DNA from: Karstenula rhodostoma CBS 690.94
Taxonomy: Eukaryota > Ascomycota > Dothideomycetes > Pleosporales > Didymosphaeriaceae
Length of the DNA: 64,000 nt
Assembly: GCA_010093485.1 (NCBI GenBank)
Contig: MU001504.1
Coordinates: forward strand, 441,769 to 505,768
Direction: 5' to 3'
Positions within the stretch are counted from its first letter, which is position 1; each line of letters starts with the position of its first letter. The translations under genes and the position numbers were made by a program. The notes under the pieces are model-generated. The model worked only from the letters and a program-made list of their open reading frames with translations, was not told the DNA's origin and made no database searches. Shown piece by piece: positions 32,993 to 43,442 of the stretch.

Positions 32993-35159
32993 TGTGAGTG
33001 TGGTGTGTGGGGTAGTGAAGATTGGTGTTGTGGTAGTGTTCCGAAAGAGGAAGTGTGTTGAGATGCGACCTGAAAGAGGGAGCTGAGGACTTGGAAGCGG
33101 AAGGACCGAGCTAGCAGCAAACAGCGAATGTTGGAAGTGTTTGAAGCTGGAGTGAATGTGCTGATTGTTGCTGTGTGATGATGAAGAAGTGTAGCAGCGA
33201 GATTTACAACCCTTATATTCTCTTCCAACCACTTCACACGCGACAGAGCCTACCCCGAAATAGCAGCGGCAGGATTAGCGCAAGTCCCCACTGCACCGCA
33301 ACGCCTTTCCCCTTCAGCGAGCCCGAATCGGGGCGCGAGCGGCGATGAAACAAAAGAGGTTGGCTTGCCAGGGGGCGCAAGCGGGGGCGCAAGCAGCGGG
33401 CGGTCCAATCACGCGTTGAGCCCCCGCCGTCACCCCAGCCATGAGGAATGCGCTGCCATGCTGTGCCCGAACAGTCATGCATGGTCGGGAATCAATCGTC
33501 GAACGTCCTCTCGCGAACCTCGTCAGAGCGTAAGCTTGTGCCCTTTCCCCTTGCTGTTGGAGCCGCACTGAGGGTCGCGCCTTATTGGGACGAGCGGCGC
33601 GGGCGGATGCGTGTCAGTGATTGATTGCTGTGGTAAAATCCCTCCATCCTTGGCAGCCTTACACTGGTCATTCATGCAACACTTCGCCGAGACTATTACC
33701 ACATCCATCTCCTCCGCCCCAAACATTAAAAATGAGCTGAGCGTAATACCGGTACCAATCTCGCCGTTGTTCTGGCCTGGTAGAAACCCGGTCCCGATTG
33801 CTTGCGGCTCTGGGGAACCACGCTCGAGGCCCCCCAGCAAGCGCGTCACCTCTCAGGCGTCCCGCTAGTGATGCTTGTCGCTTCTCGCAGCCATGGTAGA
33901 GCCGTCGTATACACACGCACGAAAGGTGCAGATGGTGGAGGGCTAACACGTTGCAGTTGCATCTAGTTGTTACTGGAAAGCGCTGCTCTGGCGGGGCTGT
34001 CTCACTGGGGAATGTCACCGTCTGCCTGTGAGTTGAGGCAAGGCGGCAGAGTGCTACGCGATGGCATATTCTGCTGACCACCGAATAATGCTGCTGCGGG
34101 AGAACTTCTGTCCCGCTGACTGCTGAGAAGGTGTGGATATTGCATCTTTCGTGGTGTTGTTTGATTGGGGCACAGCATTAATCCCTTTTTCCTCATGGCA
34201 TCTTTTGTGGTGTTTGATTGGGGCACAGCATTAATCGCTTTTTCTTCCTGTCATCTGATTGGTCGCGTGTACTCGCACACTGTACATATTTTTGCGTACC
34301 CCCTCCTCCTTGATATCATATTTGCATAGCACCTTCTCCTGCGAGAAATCCACTATATCATCGCTGCCTACATGAAAAGCCCACAGCGTGTTCCTCGCAC
34401 CCCGTGGGCGGCGCAGGTATTGCTGCAGGTTTCGAACAAAGACTGTAACATTCGAGCAACTGCTGGACGAATGAACAGTCGCCAAGCACATATCACTGCA
34501 TTCGACAGTTGCCCTTTGCGGCAGGAAAAGGACGTTGAAGCTTTCTCAGCGTCTTGGAGATCTACCTAGCGACCCTTCCTGGTGCTTTTTTCGCTGCCGC
34601 GTCTTGGTTGCGGCGCGCGCCAACGGCACACGTTGCGCGAACTTGATTGATGGGATGTCTTCATGTACGTGGTTCTACATGATACTTTGATAGGGAGGAT
34701 GATTCAGAAATGTGAGGCGGCTGTCTTTTTTCGTCCCGAGGTCGTTTATCGTTCGGCTGGGCACGATGACGATGTGCGGGTAGTAAGTGGGCGGATGAGA
34801 TGTGCCAAGGGGAGCTGCGATCGATGGATGCCGCAGCCTACCTCTTTCGGAACGTTGTGCAACTCGGTGGCGTCCGTTGAATTTAGATGCTCTCCTCGCG
34901 CTGAATAACCGTGGTACGGTACGTGATGATAATCGCGAGTATTTCCTTTGAATTCAGAAAATCTTCCTTGCGCAGGCTGCACTTGGCAGCACCTGGGCAG
35001 TAACTCCGTTTTTACGGCCACTGTTGCGGTTCCAATGAGGAAGAACTCCGTCCATATATCCTGCAAAAAGAGACCTCACCTTTGATGAATAATATGGGAA
35101 TTAAAGTAGTTTCCACTTTAACTTGCAGAGCATAAGAGCAGGAATCCGCAGCATCCACC
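32993..35159. other. gene-poor region, about 2.2 kb
   Basis: Frames up to about 137 codons exist but none has a recognisable motif or consistent splice structure. It includes the promoter of the GPI protein and the tandem duplication at 34142-34248. Confidence 0.45.
34142..34248. repeat. tandem duplication, two units of about 53 bp
   Basis: Units start at 34142 and 34198. Both contain TTTGATTGGGGCACAGCATT, followed by AAT and a T-rich tail. They differ by a 3-bp indel and a few substitutions. They lie in non-coding DNA. Confidence 0.85.
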
Positions 35160-35702
35160 TCAACCACGTCCATTCACGCCATCACGATTACCATACACAA
35201 AGCTCTTCACCCAAGCAAATTCCCGCTCCCCCCTCCACCTCACCAGCATAAACTCCAACCCATGATGATCCAGCTTCCACAACGTTACCTGTCCTATCAC
35301 CAGTCCGCGGCGCTGCTCGCGGTGTTTTTGCTGCAGCGCCATGATGATGCCGGCGTTGGAGGCTGCGCCGAAGTCGATGGGTGCGCGGTTGGCAGCGCCG
35401 GTGGTCGAGCGGATGAAGAGGGCCTGATGGATGGGTTTGGATTTGTAGATGTCGGCGAGTCTCCAGGTTGATGCGGTGGGGGTGGCGAAGTTGAAGGTGT
35501 AGCGGAGGCGGCTGATGAGCGCGTGGGTGGCGCTGTGGATGAGGTCGAGGGTGGACGGTTGGACGGCGTCCGGGGTGGTCGTGTCTTCTGGGTTTGGAGC
35601 ATTCTCGTTGCTTGGGTGTGGAGTGGTTTCGTTGTTTGGGACTGGACTGGCTTCGTTGGAAGGAGCATCCCTCACTGAAGAGGAGATTTGTCTGGGGTCC
35701 AT
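35160..35702 (-). CDS. conserved-looking hypothetical protein
   Basis: A single frame of 180 residues from the ATG at 35702. The N-terminal 60 residues are disordered and repetitive (SNEASP, NNETTP, SNENAP, PEDTTTP). The C-terminal 110 residues look folded: LDLIHSATHALISRLRYTFNF, TWRLADIYKSKPIHQALFIRS, IIMALQQKHREQRRG, WKLDHHGLEFMLVRWRGEREFAWVKS. No membrane segment or signal peptide. The frame is open further upstream to 36092, but that part has no plausible coding character. I do not recognise the family. Confidence 0.6.
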   Translation of the reverse strand: MDPRQISSSVRDAPSNEASPVPNNETTPHPSNENAPNPEDTTTPDAVQPSTLDLIHSATHALISRLRYTFNFATPTASTWRLADIYKSKPIHQALFIRSTTGAANRAPIDFGAASNAGIIMALQQKHREQRRGLVIGQVTLWKLDHHGLEFMLVRWRGEREFAWVKSFVYGNRDGVNGRG

Positions 35703-36358
35703 TGTAACGTAGGGATACCGTAGTAAGAGTTCTTGCTGGATAAACAAGAAGCTGGGGTTGCTACATGAGATGCTTTTAAAACAAAACCAAAAATGCATTT
35801 TGTCATGGTCCCATCGAACCCACAGCCAACAAGTTACCAACCTTGGTACAGCGAAAGGTCCGCTCCACAACCAACCCTCCAGCATGAGAACACTATACTT
35901 TTGATACTTTGCCCTACCCAAGGCTGCGCTATAATCTTCTGATTGTTGACACGAACTACGAAGTGGTGTCCCGTAAAGTGATAGACAAAAATATGGACTG
36001 CGACTACCGTCCAAAAGTAACACAAAATGAAGCGTTATAAGTGGATAAACGAAGTTAGAAGGCTGCGCTATACAATGCCTACACTCGAACATAACATACC
36101 AACTTCAACACGGCAAGGGCCGGCACCACAGTGCGCCCTACGACGTGCAAACATCATCCACTTGATCCACTGTGCTACCCAGGCTCCACACCACGCTCCC
36201 CACGCTCCCCACAAAAAGTACCGCTCTTAGCCCACCTCCACAACACTCCCACACCCCAAAACCATCGCCCCGTCCCGCAACACCCCATACCATCCCATCC
36301 CACCCAACACCACCCCTCCTCCCAAACCCACCTCCCCCTTCCAATCCAACCGTTCACC
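35703..36358. other. intergenic region with C-rich low-complexity DNA
   Basis: The stretch from about 36180 to 36450 is strongly CCCA/CACC-rich on the plus strand and overlaps the 3' end of the ERG28-like gene. Long overlapping frames here are compositional artefacts. Confidence 0.5.
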
Positions 36359-36789
36359 TCACCTCGCCACGACCATCCACCCCACCCCCACCCCACTCAC
36401 CACAACCGGCAATACCACATCCCCCGCCCTCACCGACCCGCCCACCCACTCACTCCCCAACAACCAGACCACGCCCACAAACGACCCGAGCGCGAGATCA
36501 TACACAGCCCTGTTGCTCGTGTCGTACGCGGCGTACGCGCGTATCGCAGCCACGGTAGCGTTCAGCACGCCGTAGATGTGCGCGAGGAGGGGCGAGTGCG
36601 TGGGGGCTGCGGGGCCGCGGAAGGGGGTGAGGGAGGCGCGGGGGGAGATGTAGCAGATGAGTGCGTGGAGGGATGCTAGGGTTGCGGTCTAGGAAGGGGG
36701 GAGGTTAGTGGTGCGGGGGTGGGAGGGGGAGGGAGGGGACGACGCACGAAGAAGAGGAAGTAGGGGAGGTAGCTGTCTTTTTGGGGCAT
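36359..36789 (-). CDS. ERG28: ergosterol biosynthetic protein 28 homologue
   Basis: Endoplasmic-reticulum membrane scaffold that tethers the C-4 demethylation enzymes of sterol synthesis. Exons 36789-36748 and 36688-36359 encode 123 residues, slightly shorter than usual. It has four hydrophobic segments, and the order matches the family: YLPYFLFFTATLASLHALICYISP, then LLAHIYGVLNATVAAIRAYAAY, then RAVYDLALGSFVGVVWLLGSEWV, then VVLPVVVSGVGVGWMVVAR. The motif of AAY, a Val-Tyr pair and SEW is characteristic. The 59-nt intron (GTGCGT..CCTAG) falls after FLFF in phase 0. The sequence is divergent and Val/Gly-rich, so the family assignment is good but not certain. Confidence 0.78.
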
Positions 36790-37372
36790 TGTTGCTGGAG
36801 TGGGACGGTAGTGGGAGGATGGTGCGTGGGTGTTGGAATTGGCGGGATCGAAAGTGGAGAAATTGTATAGGTGGACCTCACGATGGAGATGTGGACGCGT
36901 TGGGTATGCCACGGGAGCTGGGACTTGCTTAAATACTGCAGCATGCGCCCGAACAAGCCGTGGACGCGTTCCGGTCGGAGAGCCGTTGTCGGCCTCGTTC
37001 ATGTAGTACACCACGTATGTGTCCGATGCTGACGCCGCAAGCGACAGCGACAACGAGAACGCGTTCAGGGTGGCTGGATCTTGATTTATGGTTCGAGTGA
37101 CTCGTAGATGTGTATAGAAGGTGTTTTGAGCTCAATGATGTAGCTTCGCCGCTACGAGCGTGAGCGTAGTGGACCCTGATAGTTCTCCTCGTACCTGAAC
37201 GCGCGGGGTAACTTCCCCCGCAGAGTTCGCATTGAGAGCACCTTCGCCGGAAATATCTCCACAGAGCTGTTCATGATGGTGAACCGGCATTGATGTGCGT
37301 AACCCACGCTCGCGTATATATCCATCATTCACCTCGGCCATCAAATCCCCAGATATTTTGTACACCCCAACC
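36790..37372. other. divergent promoter region
   Basis: It separates ERG28 (minus) from the pseudogene that starts at 37373 (plus). No further gene is recognised. Confidence 0.4.
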
Positions 37373-38371
37373 ATGTCCTCCCCCATCCCCGCCTCCATAC
37401 TCGCCCTCAGCTCCTCCTGCCCCGGTCTCCACCCCTCGCATCTCCTGGACGACAAGATCAGAGCAGCAGCGAAGCATGGGTTCGCCGGCATTGAGATAGT
37501 CTACGGCGACCTGGAGTGTTACAGCCATGCCAACAGCCTCAACATAACCTCCGCAGCACACCGCATCCGCGAATTATGTGACACGTTCGAGCTGCACATA
37601 CTCTCCCTCTGCCCGTTTGAGAACTTTGAGGGCCATCCATCTCCACTAAAGGACCCTATGGATGTCGCAAAAGAGTGGATAGAGCTAGCGAGGATATTGA
37701 GGACAGTATGTGCAGGTTCCTGCGCAGTTCGGCCGCAATGCCTCAAAGGACATTTCAGTCATCGTGCGCGAGCTTCAACAGCTCGTCGACCTTGGTGCCG
37801 CCGCGAAACCACCGGTCGGCATAGCTTACGAGCCCATGGGCTGGTCCATCGTGTATAAGAGCTGGGAATCCGCGCTGGGTCTTACGAAGCTCGTAAGTAG
37901 GCCAAACTTCGGCATCTGCATCGACAGCTTCCACGTCGCGTCACTCCTTTGGGGCGACCCGTCTCATGCCAGCGGGAAGTACCCTGACGCAGACCGCAAT
38001 CTTGCCAGTTCGCTGGCGAGATTGGTGCGCGAGCTTCCGCTTGAGAAGTTGTTTTACGTACAGCTTTCCGGTGGGGAAAGGTTCTCCACCGTGTACTCTT
38101 CGCAGCATCCATGGTATCTGGAGGGTGAAGCGAAGGAGTTCACGTGTTCTAAACACGCGAGGCCCTTTCCGCGGAACTCGGAGACTATATGCCGGTTGTC
38201 GAGATTTATCAAGCCGTCATTCAAGCGAGATATAAAAGTTGAATATCGCTCGAGACGTTTGATCGGAGGATGCGGGAGCCAGATTTCCATATAGATACTG
38301 CTGCGACGAGGGCGAGAACATCCGTGGGGCGTTTGCGGAAGGCAGCATGTGCCAAAGCTGCAAACCTATAA
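37373..38371 (+). pseudogene. decayed dehydroshikimate-dehydratase-like (TIM barrel) gene
   Basis: Relative of fungal 3-dehydroshikimate dehydratases / xylose-isomerase-like TIM barrels of quinate catabolism. The first frame (37373 to about 37705) reads KHGFAGIEIVYGDLE, LHILSLCPFENFEGHPSPL, AKEWIELARILRT. It then shifts near 37706-37712 (about 2 bases missing) to QVPAQFGRN, PPVGIAYEPMGWS, RPNFGICIDSFHVASLLWGDPS, LFYVQLSGGERF and HPWYLEGEAKEF. A second shift near 38165-38171 leads to ELGDYMPVVEIYQAVIQARYK, an in-frame TGA at 38240-38242 where Gly-Trp is expected, then ISLETFDRRMREPDFH and a terminal TAA at 38369. Two shifts and a nonsense codon make it a clear pseudogene. No introns are needed. 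Confidence 0.85.
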
Positions 38372-38402
38372 TAAGAGTAACCAAGCAATTAATTTGGTGG
38401 TT

Positions 38403-39707
38403 TCAGCCTTTACGTCGCTTGCACAAGGCAGCAACGACGCTGATGTCATCGAGTTTGCCTAATATTATAAGCTTCCTCAGATTACAAGGTGCAGCGTGGA
38501 TGTACTCACCTCCTTCGATGGACAATCCCTCGTCAACCGCCTTCTCCATGTACGGGCTCTCCGCAAAAGGGTCTTCGGCGATCACCCGTGCAGCGTTCAC
38601 CAATTCCTGGGCAACATAGCGCATCCCATCCGCATAACTCTGTTCCGCAGGCTCCTCGTCTGGGTGTGATAAACTCTTCTTGTCCAGCCATCTGTACATG
38701 CTGTCTACCACATTCTCCACAACCTCATGCTCCCACAGGTTATCAACCACGCCATCCGTCATAGCGATGACAATGTCGTCTTCTTCGATCTCAATGCGAT
38801 CCAGTACCGCGTTCTGAGTGGGCGTATCCGGGCTGTTTGTCCCCAGCTGCCGCGGGCAATCAAACCAATGCCATTGCTCAGAGGTCTTGAAAACGACTTC
38901 CTTGTTTTTGGGTCGTATGACCAGGATCTGCGAGTCGCCCAGCTGTGTAATGTACAGGACGGGGCGTGCTGGGTTGTGATCGTCGGCACTGAGGAGCGCG
39001 GCGCAAGCGGTGGTCGTGCCGTACCACGCATTCGGCTTGGAGGTTGCTTGTTGTGTCTGCTCGAATGCTTTCTCGAGATACGAAACAGGATCGGGCTCGT
39101 GTTGCGGGTCGTACTTTGCGTGTTCGACTTCCAGGGCCCAGAAATGGAGGATCAGTCTCGACCAGAGTCTGTGGGAAGATCAGCTGGCAGTTCACCTCAA
39201 TACCATCCACGCAATTCCTTACGCTGCATGTCCCTTCTCTTTGGTCGCCCAAGCACCCACGCCATCGTTTGCGCCGATGAAATAGTCGCTGACCAGCACC
39301 GCATCGTCCCCATTTGTGACGCCCCGGATCATCTCTCCATTGACCCTGGGCCGTCTGTCCCTGCTCTTGTGGTGCGTACTCAGAGGCTCGGAAAAGCTCG
39401 TCGACGGTAACGACAGAAACGGCGGCGGAAAAGGACGCGACGGCCGCTTGTGATACAGTGCGTAACCAGCTTCAAAGTAGAAGGGCGGCTTGGAGACGGG
39501 CGGGGCAGCGCCTTCCGGAACCGGGGTGGTCGTTCCTACCTTCGGTACCTGCGCGGTGCGGGCATAGAAACGCGCGCTCGCAGCACGGAGCAAGAGACAT
39601 GTTGTTTGCGCGGGCTGTCTTCGCTGGGCAGCAGAGGCGTGCTGGAGCAGAAGGCCGAGAGAGGAGCTGCGCGGGCTCATTCCGACGATACGCGAGCGGA
39701 CGAGCAT
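38403..39707 (-). CDS. PTC7: mitochondrial PP2C-type protein phosphatase (PTC7 family)
   Basis: Ser/Thr phosphatase; yeast Ptc7 acts in mitochondria on coenzyme Q biosynthesis. Exons 39707-39223, 39168-38510 and 38458-38403 encode 399 residues. The N terminus is Arg/Ser-rich with almost no acidic residues (MLVRSRIVGMSPRSSSLGLLL, RAASARFYARTA), a mitochondrial-type presequence. Catalytic features: FYFEAGYALYHKRP, NGDDAVLVSDYFIGANDGVGAWATKEKGHAALWSRLILHFW (metal-binding Asp in ANDGVG), YGTTTACAALL, ITQLGDSQILVIRP, EDDIVIAMTDGVVDNLW (metal Asp) and the terminal KLDDISVVAALC. Introns are 54 and 51 nt. An Asp-rich metal site is complete, so it should be active. Confidence 0.92.
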
Positions 39708-40216
39708 AGGCGCGGTGGCCGCGTGCGCGTATGCGGTGCGGTCTCAGATGCGCATGGGAGCGGTTTGCTTTGACCACGGGTGTGTGTTGAGGAGGCGGAC
39801 ATGGCCTCGGAATGGCTGGCTGCGCGCCGGATAATCAGCCGATAGTGACGCCGCTGCTATCGACGGCGCATCGCGGCCGTCATCCTTCGGGCTCCGACAA
39901 TTACTTGGTAGCTGGTGCGCGTCTATGCTTGCTTTCACAATACGAAAGCACCACATGAACATCTCCATATCTTCTTGAAGTAAGCCTACGTCGGGGTGGT
40001 CTACGAACTACTGTCGACCTGATCTGCATGTGCAGGTACCCACCGCCAGGAACCCCCACGTGCTGCTTTTCGCTGTCTGAAAAGTGTCTATGGCGAAGAT
40101 GGGAGCCTCAAACACAGACACCCCCAGCCATCCGCCCATGCCAAACCTTCTCGAACGCCTCAGCAATGCATGCCATCATGACCTTCGCCAACTCGGATAT
40201 ATTTTTGCCGTTGCGC
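39708..40216. other. intergenic region
   Basis: About 0.5 kb between the phosphatase promoter and the 3' end of the CBS protein gene. No feature was seen. Confidence 0.4.
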
Positions 40217-40763
40217 TCAGCCCCTCCTCTTAACAAAGCTCTCGAGATCCTCCTTCGTCGCCACGCCCAGCACGAATTTTCTCGATCCGTCCGTCACAAC
40301 CGCAAAGTCCTGCTTCCCTGACCCATCCACTCCGCCATTGAAGAACTCCTCCAGCTCCTCCAGCGGCGTCTCCAGACTGATGACCTTGTACTTTGTGCCG
40401 CGCCTCCGGAACTTTTGCATCGCCGCCTCAACTGGGTCGTTGTCCTTGACCTTGCCTTCTTTGAGGAGCTGTTGGAGACGAGGAATGCTAATGTAGCCGA
40501 GCAGCGCGCGGTTCTCAGATGTGACGGTGAGATGTGTGTAGTCGCGCTCGAGGCCTGACATGAGGGCATGCGAGATAGGGTCCGTTGGTCGACATGATAG
40601 TGCGGGCGGAGGCTCAAGGTCTTCTACCGTGGCCTACGAAGCGTCAGTTGCGACGTGCAAAATCAGCACCCGGGCTACGCACTCCGCGATATTTGTTCGC
40701 CCATAGTGACTGATAGTCGTCATTTGCTGTACTACTTGCTGCGGCAGGCGCGTCGGTAGACAT
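40217..40763 (-). CDS. CBS-domain pair protein
   Basis: Exons 40763-40683 and 40633-40217 encode 165 residues, essentially one Bateman module (two CBS motifs) that would bind adenosyl ligands. Features: KYRGATVEDLEPPPALSC, DPISHALMSGLERDYTHLTVTSENRALLGYISIPRLQQLLKEGK in the first motif; DPVEAAMQKFRRRG, YKVISLETPLEELEEFF, FAVVTDGSRKFVLGVATKEDLESFVKRRG in the second. The 49-nt intron in phase 0 restores YRGATVED. No enzyme domain is attached. Fungi have small free-standing CBS proteins of this kind; the ligand and partner are unknown. Confidence 0.86.
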
Positions 40764-41285
40764 GGTTATGGACGGAGAGGTGGGGTGGCGGGGTAGCTTC
40801 AATCGTTAGGAGGAATCAACCGCTCGAGAAACCTCCCCCGCACTAACCGTGCACGAGCCAATGGTGAAGCCATGAAGCCTGTCACGGCGGGAAGAATAGA
40901 ATCAGACTTCAATGATAGCATGATGTGTGAATGAAACTGCATCATTTTTCTATACCAAGCATGCTCCAAAATACCTGCACTATGGAACGCCAACGGAGCC
41001 TTCCAAGCATACAGTTCACTGTTAACTGTGTGGTCACTTAACCTCTGATGAGCGCCTAATGAGCGCCTGGCTGTTCGTACACCTAGCTGTACCTGTTCTC
41101 GGGACGCAGTAATCGAAGTCTTGACAGTTGAATGTTTCATCAAAGAGCAACCTGATACGAACCTAGAATTCGGCGGAACGAATAAATATACTGGAGCTGT
41201 GTACCGTTTGGTCTTCAGCGCTGCCTCATTCCTTGACCCTGGCTGGATTGTAGATGAAAGACACTGAACTTGATTCTGGTCCAAC
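40764..41285. other. intergenic region
   Basis: About 0.5 kb. A 161-codon minus frame (40799-41284) has no ATG at its start and no motif; it lies in the 3' flank of the next gene and is not accepted as a gene. Confidence 0.45.
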
Positions 41286-42657
41286 TCAATCCTCTGCTGG
41301 TGTACCTCTGGGGGATTTCGAGACCTGACGGGCGGACCTGCTGCGCGATCTTGACCTCGAGGCTGCCTGTTTTCGCTTCTTCACATCAGCTCGTGGTTCA
41401 GAGTCTTCAAGAGATGAGGATCGTCTGCGTCTATTCGCCTTTACTCGCTTAGGTTCTGGGGTAACAGACCGTGAATCGGGTGATCGGGATTCAATACGAC
41501 TTCGTCGACGGCGCGGAGGGCTTCGGGACCGAGAACGCGACAGCCTGAGTGATGGTGAGCTAGACTTGTCCTTTGGTGTAGGAGACCGAGAGCGAGGCCT
41601 GCGCAACCTTCTGCTGTCATTGCTCGGGGAGAATGCCCTGTCGTGACTTCTGGCTCTATAGCGACGCGCGGGGGACCTCGAAGGAGAACGACGGGAGCGA
41701 CGAGGCGGAGATCTGGAGCGGCCCGATGCACCTCCCCGCGATCGTCGCGGTGGGCTCCTTGAGCGGCTCGAAGAGGGCGAACGGCGACGACGACGAACGG
41801 GTGACCGAGACCGCCGAGGCGAAGGAGATCGACGGCGTTCGCGAGACCTATCACGACGTCCGCTGCCACGACCGCGACCGCGACCCTCTGGCACGTATAC
41901 GTCTCGCTCGCGCCGCGGTGGTGGAGAGCCCCTTCGTCCGCTACGTTTGTCAGTGTCCCATCGATTATGCGTGACGTTTGCAACATACGGAGGCGGAGAT
42001 CTTCCATCGCGACGACGTGGACCACGATCGCCACGGAAACCTCCACGGCCGCGACCTCGCTCAGGACGGTCACGACCACGATCGGAACCACGATCGAAAC
42101 CCCGGTCGGAGCCACGGTCCGATCGTTCGCTACGGCGGAATGAATCGAGCATTTGCTCTTCTTCGCGGCGGTTCTGGAGGGCGGCTTTGGAAGCCTGTGT
42201 ACATGGTCAGCATTGTAGACGTGACCAACGTTGAAACCAGTGTACCTTTTCCTGCTGAAGCTCAAGCTTCTTCGCCTCCAACATCGCCGTCGGTACGCCC
42301 AAGGGGCTTTCCTGCGCACTCAACATCAGATTCCAGAGCTCTTTGCAGAACTTGGGGCCTTCGGCGTCGAGGAAGCCTTGGAGCTGGACTTGGAGCTCCT
42401 TGATCTTAGGCTGGATTTCAATGCATTAGTCCAGGAACAGCTCTGTTTGTGTGCAAACTGACAAATTGATCCGTTTCCAGTATGTTGTAAACCATGTCCA
42501 CCACGATATCGTCCTCTGGGAGGAATTCGTTGATCTTGCCGGCAATCCATGTTTTGATCACGTCGAGGTTGACTTTCTTGGTGTCGACACGCTTATCGAA
42601 CTCGGGTGGGAATTTGGTCGCCTTCAGGACCCTCAGGGTTGCGGCATCTAGGGGCAT
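41286..42657 (-). CDS. PWI-domain SR-related splicing protein (SRRM1-like)
   Basis: Nuclear pre-mRNA splicing coactivator-type protein. Exons 42657-42463, 42410-42246 and 42194-41286 encode 422 residues. The PWI domain spans about residues 10-105: LKATKFPPEFDKRVDTKKVNLDVIKTWIAGKINEFLPEDDIVVDMVYNILE, then PKIKELQVQLQGFLDAEGPKFCKELWNLMLSAQESPLGVP, where the PWI-type core is TWIAGKI. The rest is low-complexity: SDRGSDRG repeats, RGG-like RGRGRGGFRG, then dense RS/SR dipeptides (RRSPSPRRSRSP, RSRSRSPPRRRRSR). Two introns of 52 and 51 nt are in phase 0; the first donor is GTCAGT. The RS region suggests regulation by SR kinases. Confidence 0.92.
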
Positions 42658-43442
42658 CGTCGCGGGGGTGCCTCCAAGCGCAGTATATCGTGATGGATGG
42701 AGAGTGTGTCGCGGGGTGGTTGCGCGTCGTAGAGGAGCGGAGAAGCTCCACAAGAGCTGCTGCCCGCTAGTGAGTCCGATTGTCAGCCAATCAACGCTTT
42801 CTCCGCCCGCAGCACGTCCAAGGTAGGAGCACGAGCGAGCGTAATCGTTCGTGCAACAAGCAAGTGAGCAGGTACGTGGGGATATACCGACTATAATATC
42901 AAATGAATTACTCGTTCTAAGTTCTGCCTGGCTGTAAAGGTTTCTTTTTACAGACCGTCTGATGTACCATTTGGGGCAGTTTGATTGAACATCGAGACAC
43001 AATGAGCAGGATGTTATTCTCACATACAATTGTATCTCGTAGAGTGACTGGCTCTGCTACAATCGTTCCCAACTACATCGGAAGTTGCCAGACAAGAGAC
43101 CTACAATTGCATGTTTCTTCTTACTCTGTTGTCTCGGCAGTCGGACCGAGAGGTGACTGCCTCACTGGATGCCGCCTTCTTACCTTGATGAGCCGCAGCT
43201 TCTATCGCTGTCGACCCGCTTATCGGCGCAAACATGGTAAAATTTAGCCAGACCGACAGCAACCTTCCGTGCATGCTTCACCCCTCACACCAACTCTACC
43301 TCCTTCGCCCCAGCTCCCGCTCGCTGTGCCGTCTTATCCCATCATTACCACCTCACATTCCTCGTTCCTTTTCTTTCCTTCTCACCGGCACACCGAGCTC
43401 GGCTGGGCTGCGCTCTGTCACCCTCTTTCGTGCCATAACGCC
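42658..43442. other. divergent promoter region, about 0.8 kb
   Basis: It lies between the PWI gene and the acidic repeat protein gene; the last 200 bp are C/T-rich. No additional gene is seen. Confidence 0.4.

Noticed and set aside
36131..36679. Pro-rich 182-codon plus frame
   Set aside because: It arises from CCCA/CACC-rich DNA opposite the ERG28 homologue.
3216..38242. Reassignment of TGA to Trp in this organism
   Set aside because: TGG is used for Trp throughout, and several intact genes end naturally at TGA (for example the Zn2Cys6 regulator, the phosphatase and the ERG28 homologue). One of the three affected genes also carries frameshifts.
40799..41284. 161-codon minus-strand frame
   Set aside because: It has no ATG at its start, no domain, and lies in the 3' flank of the PWI gene.
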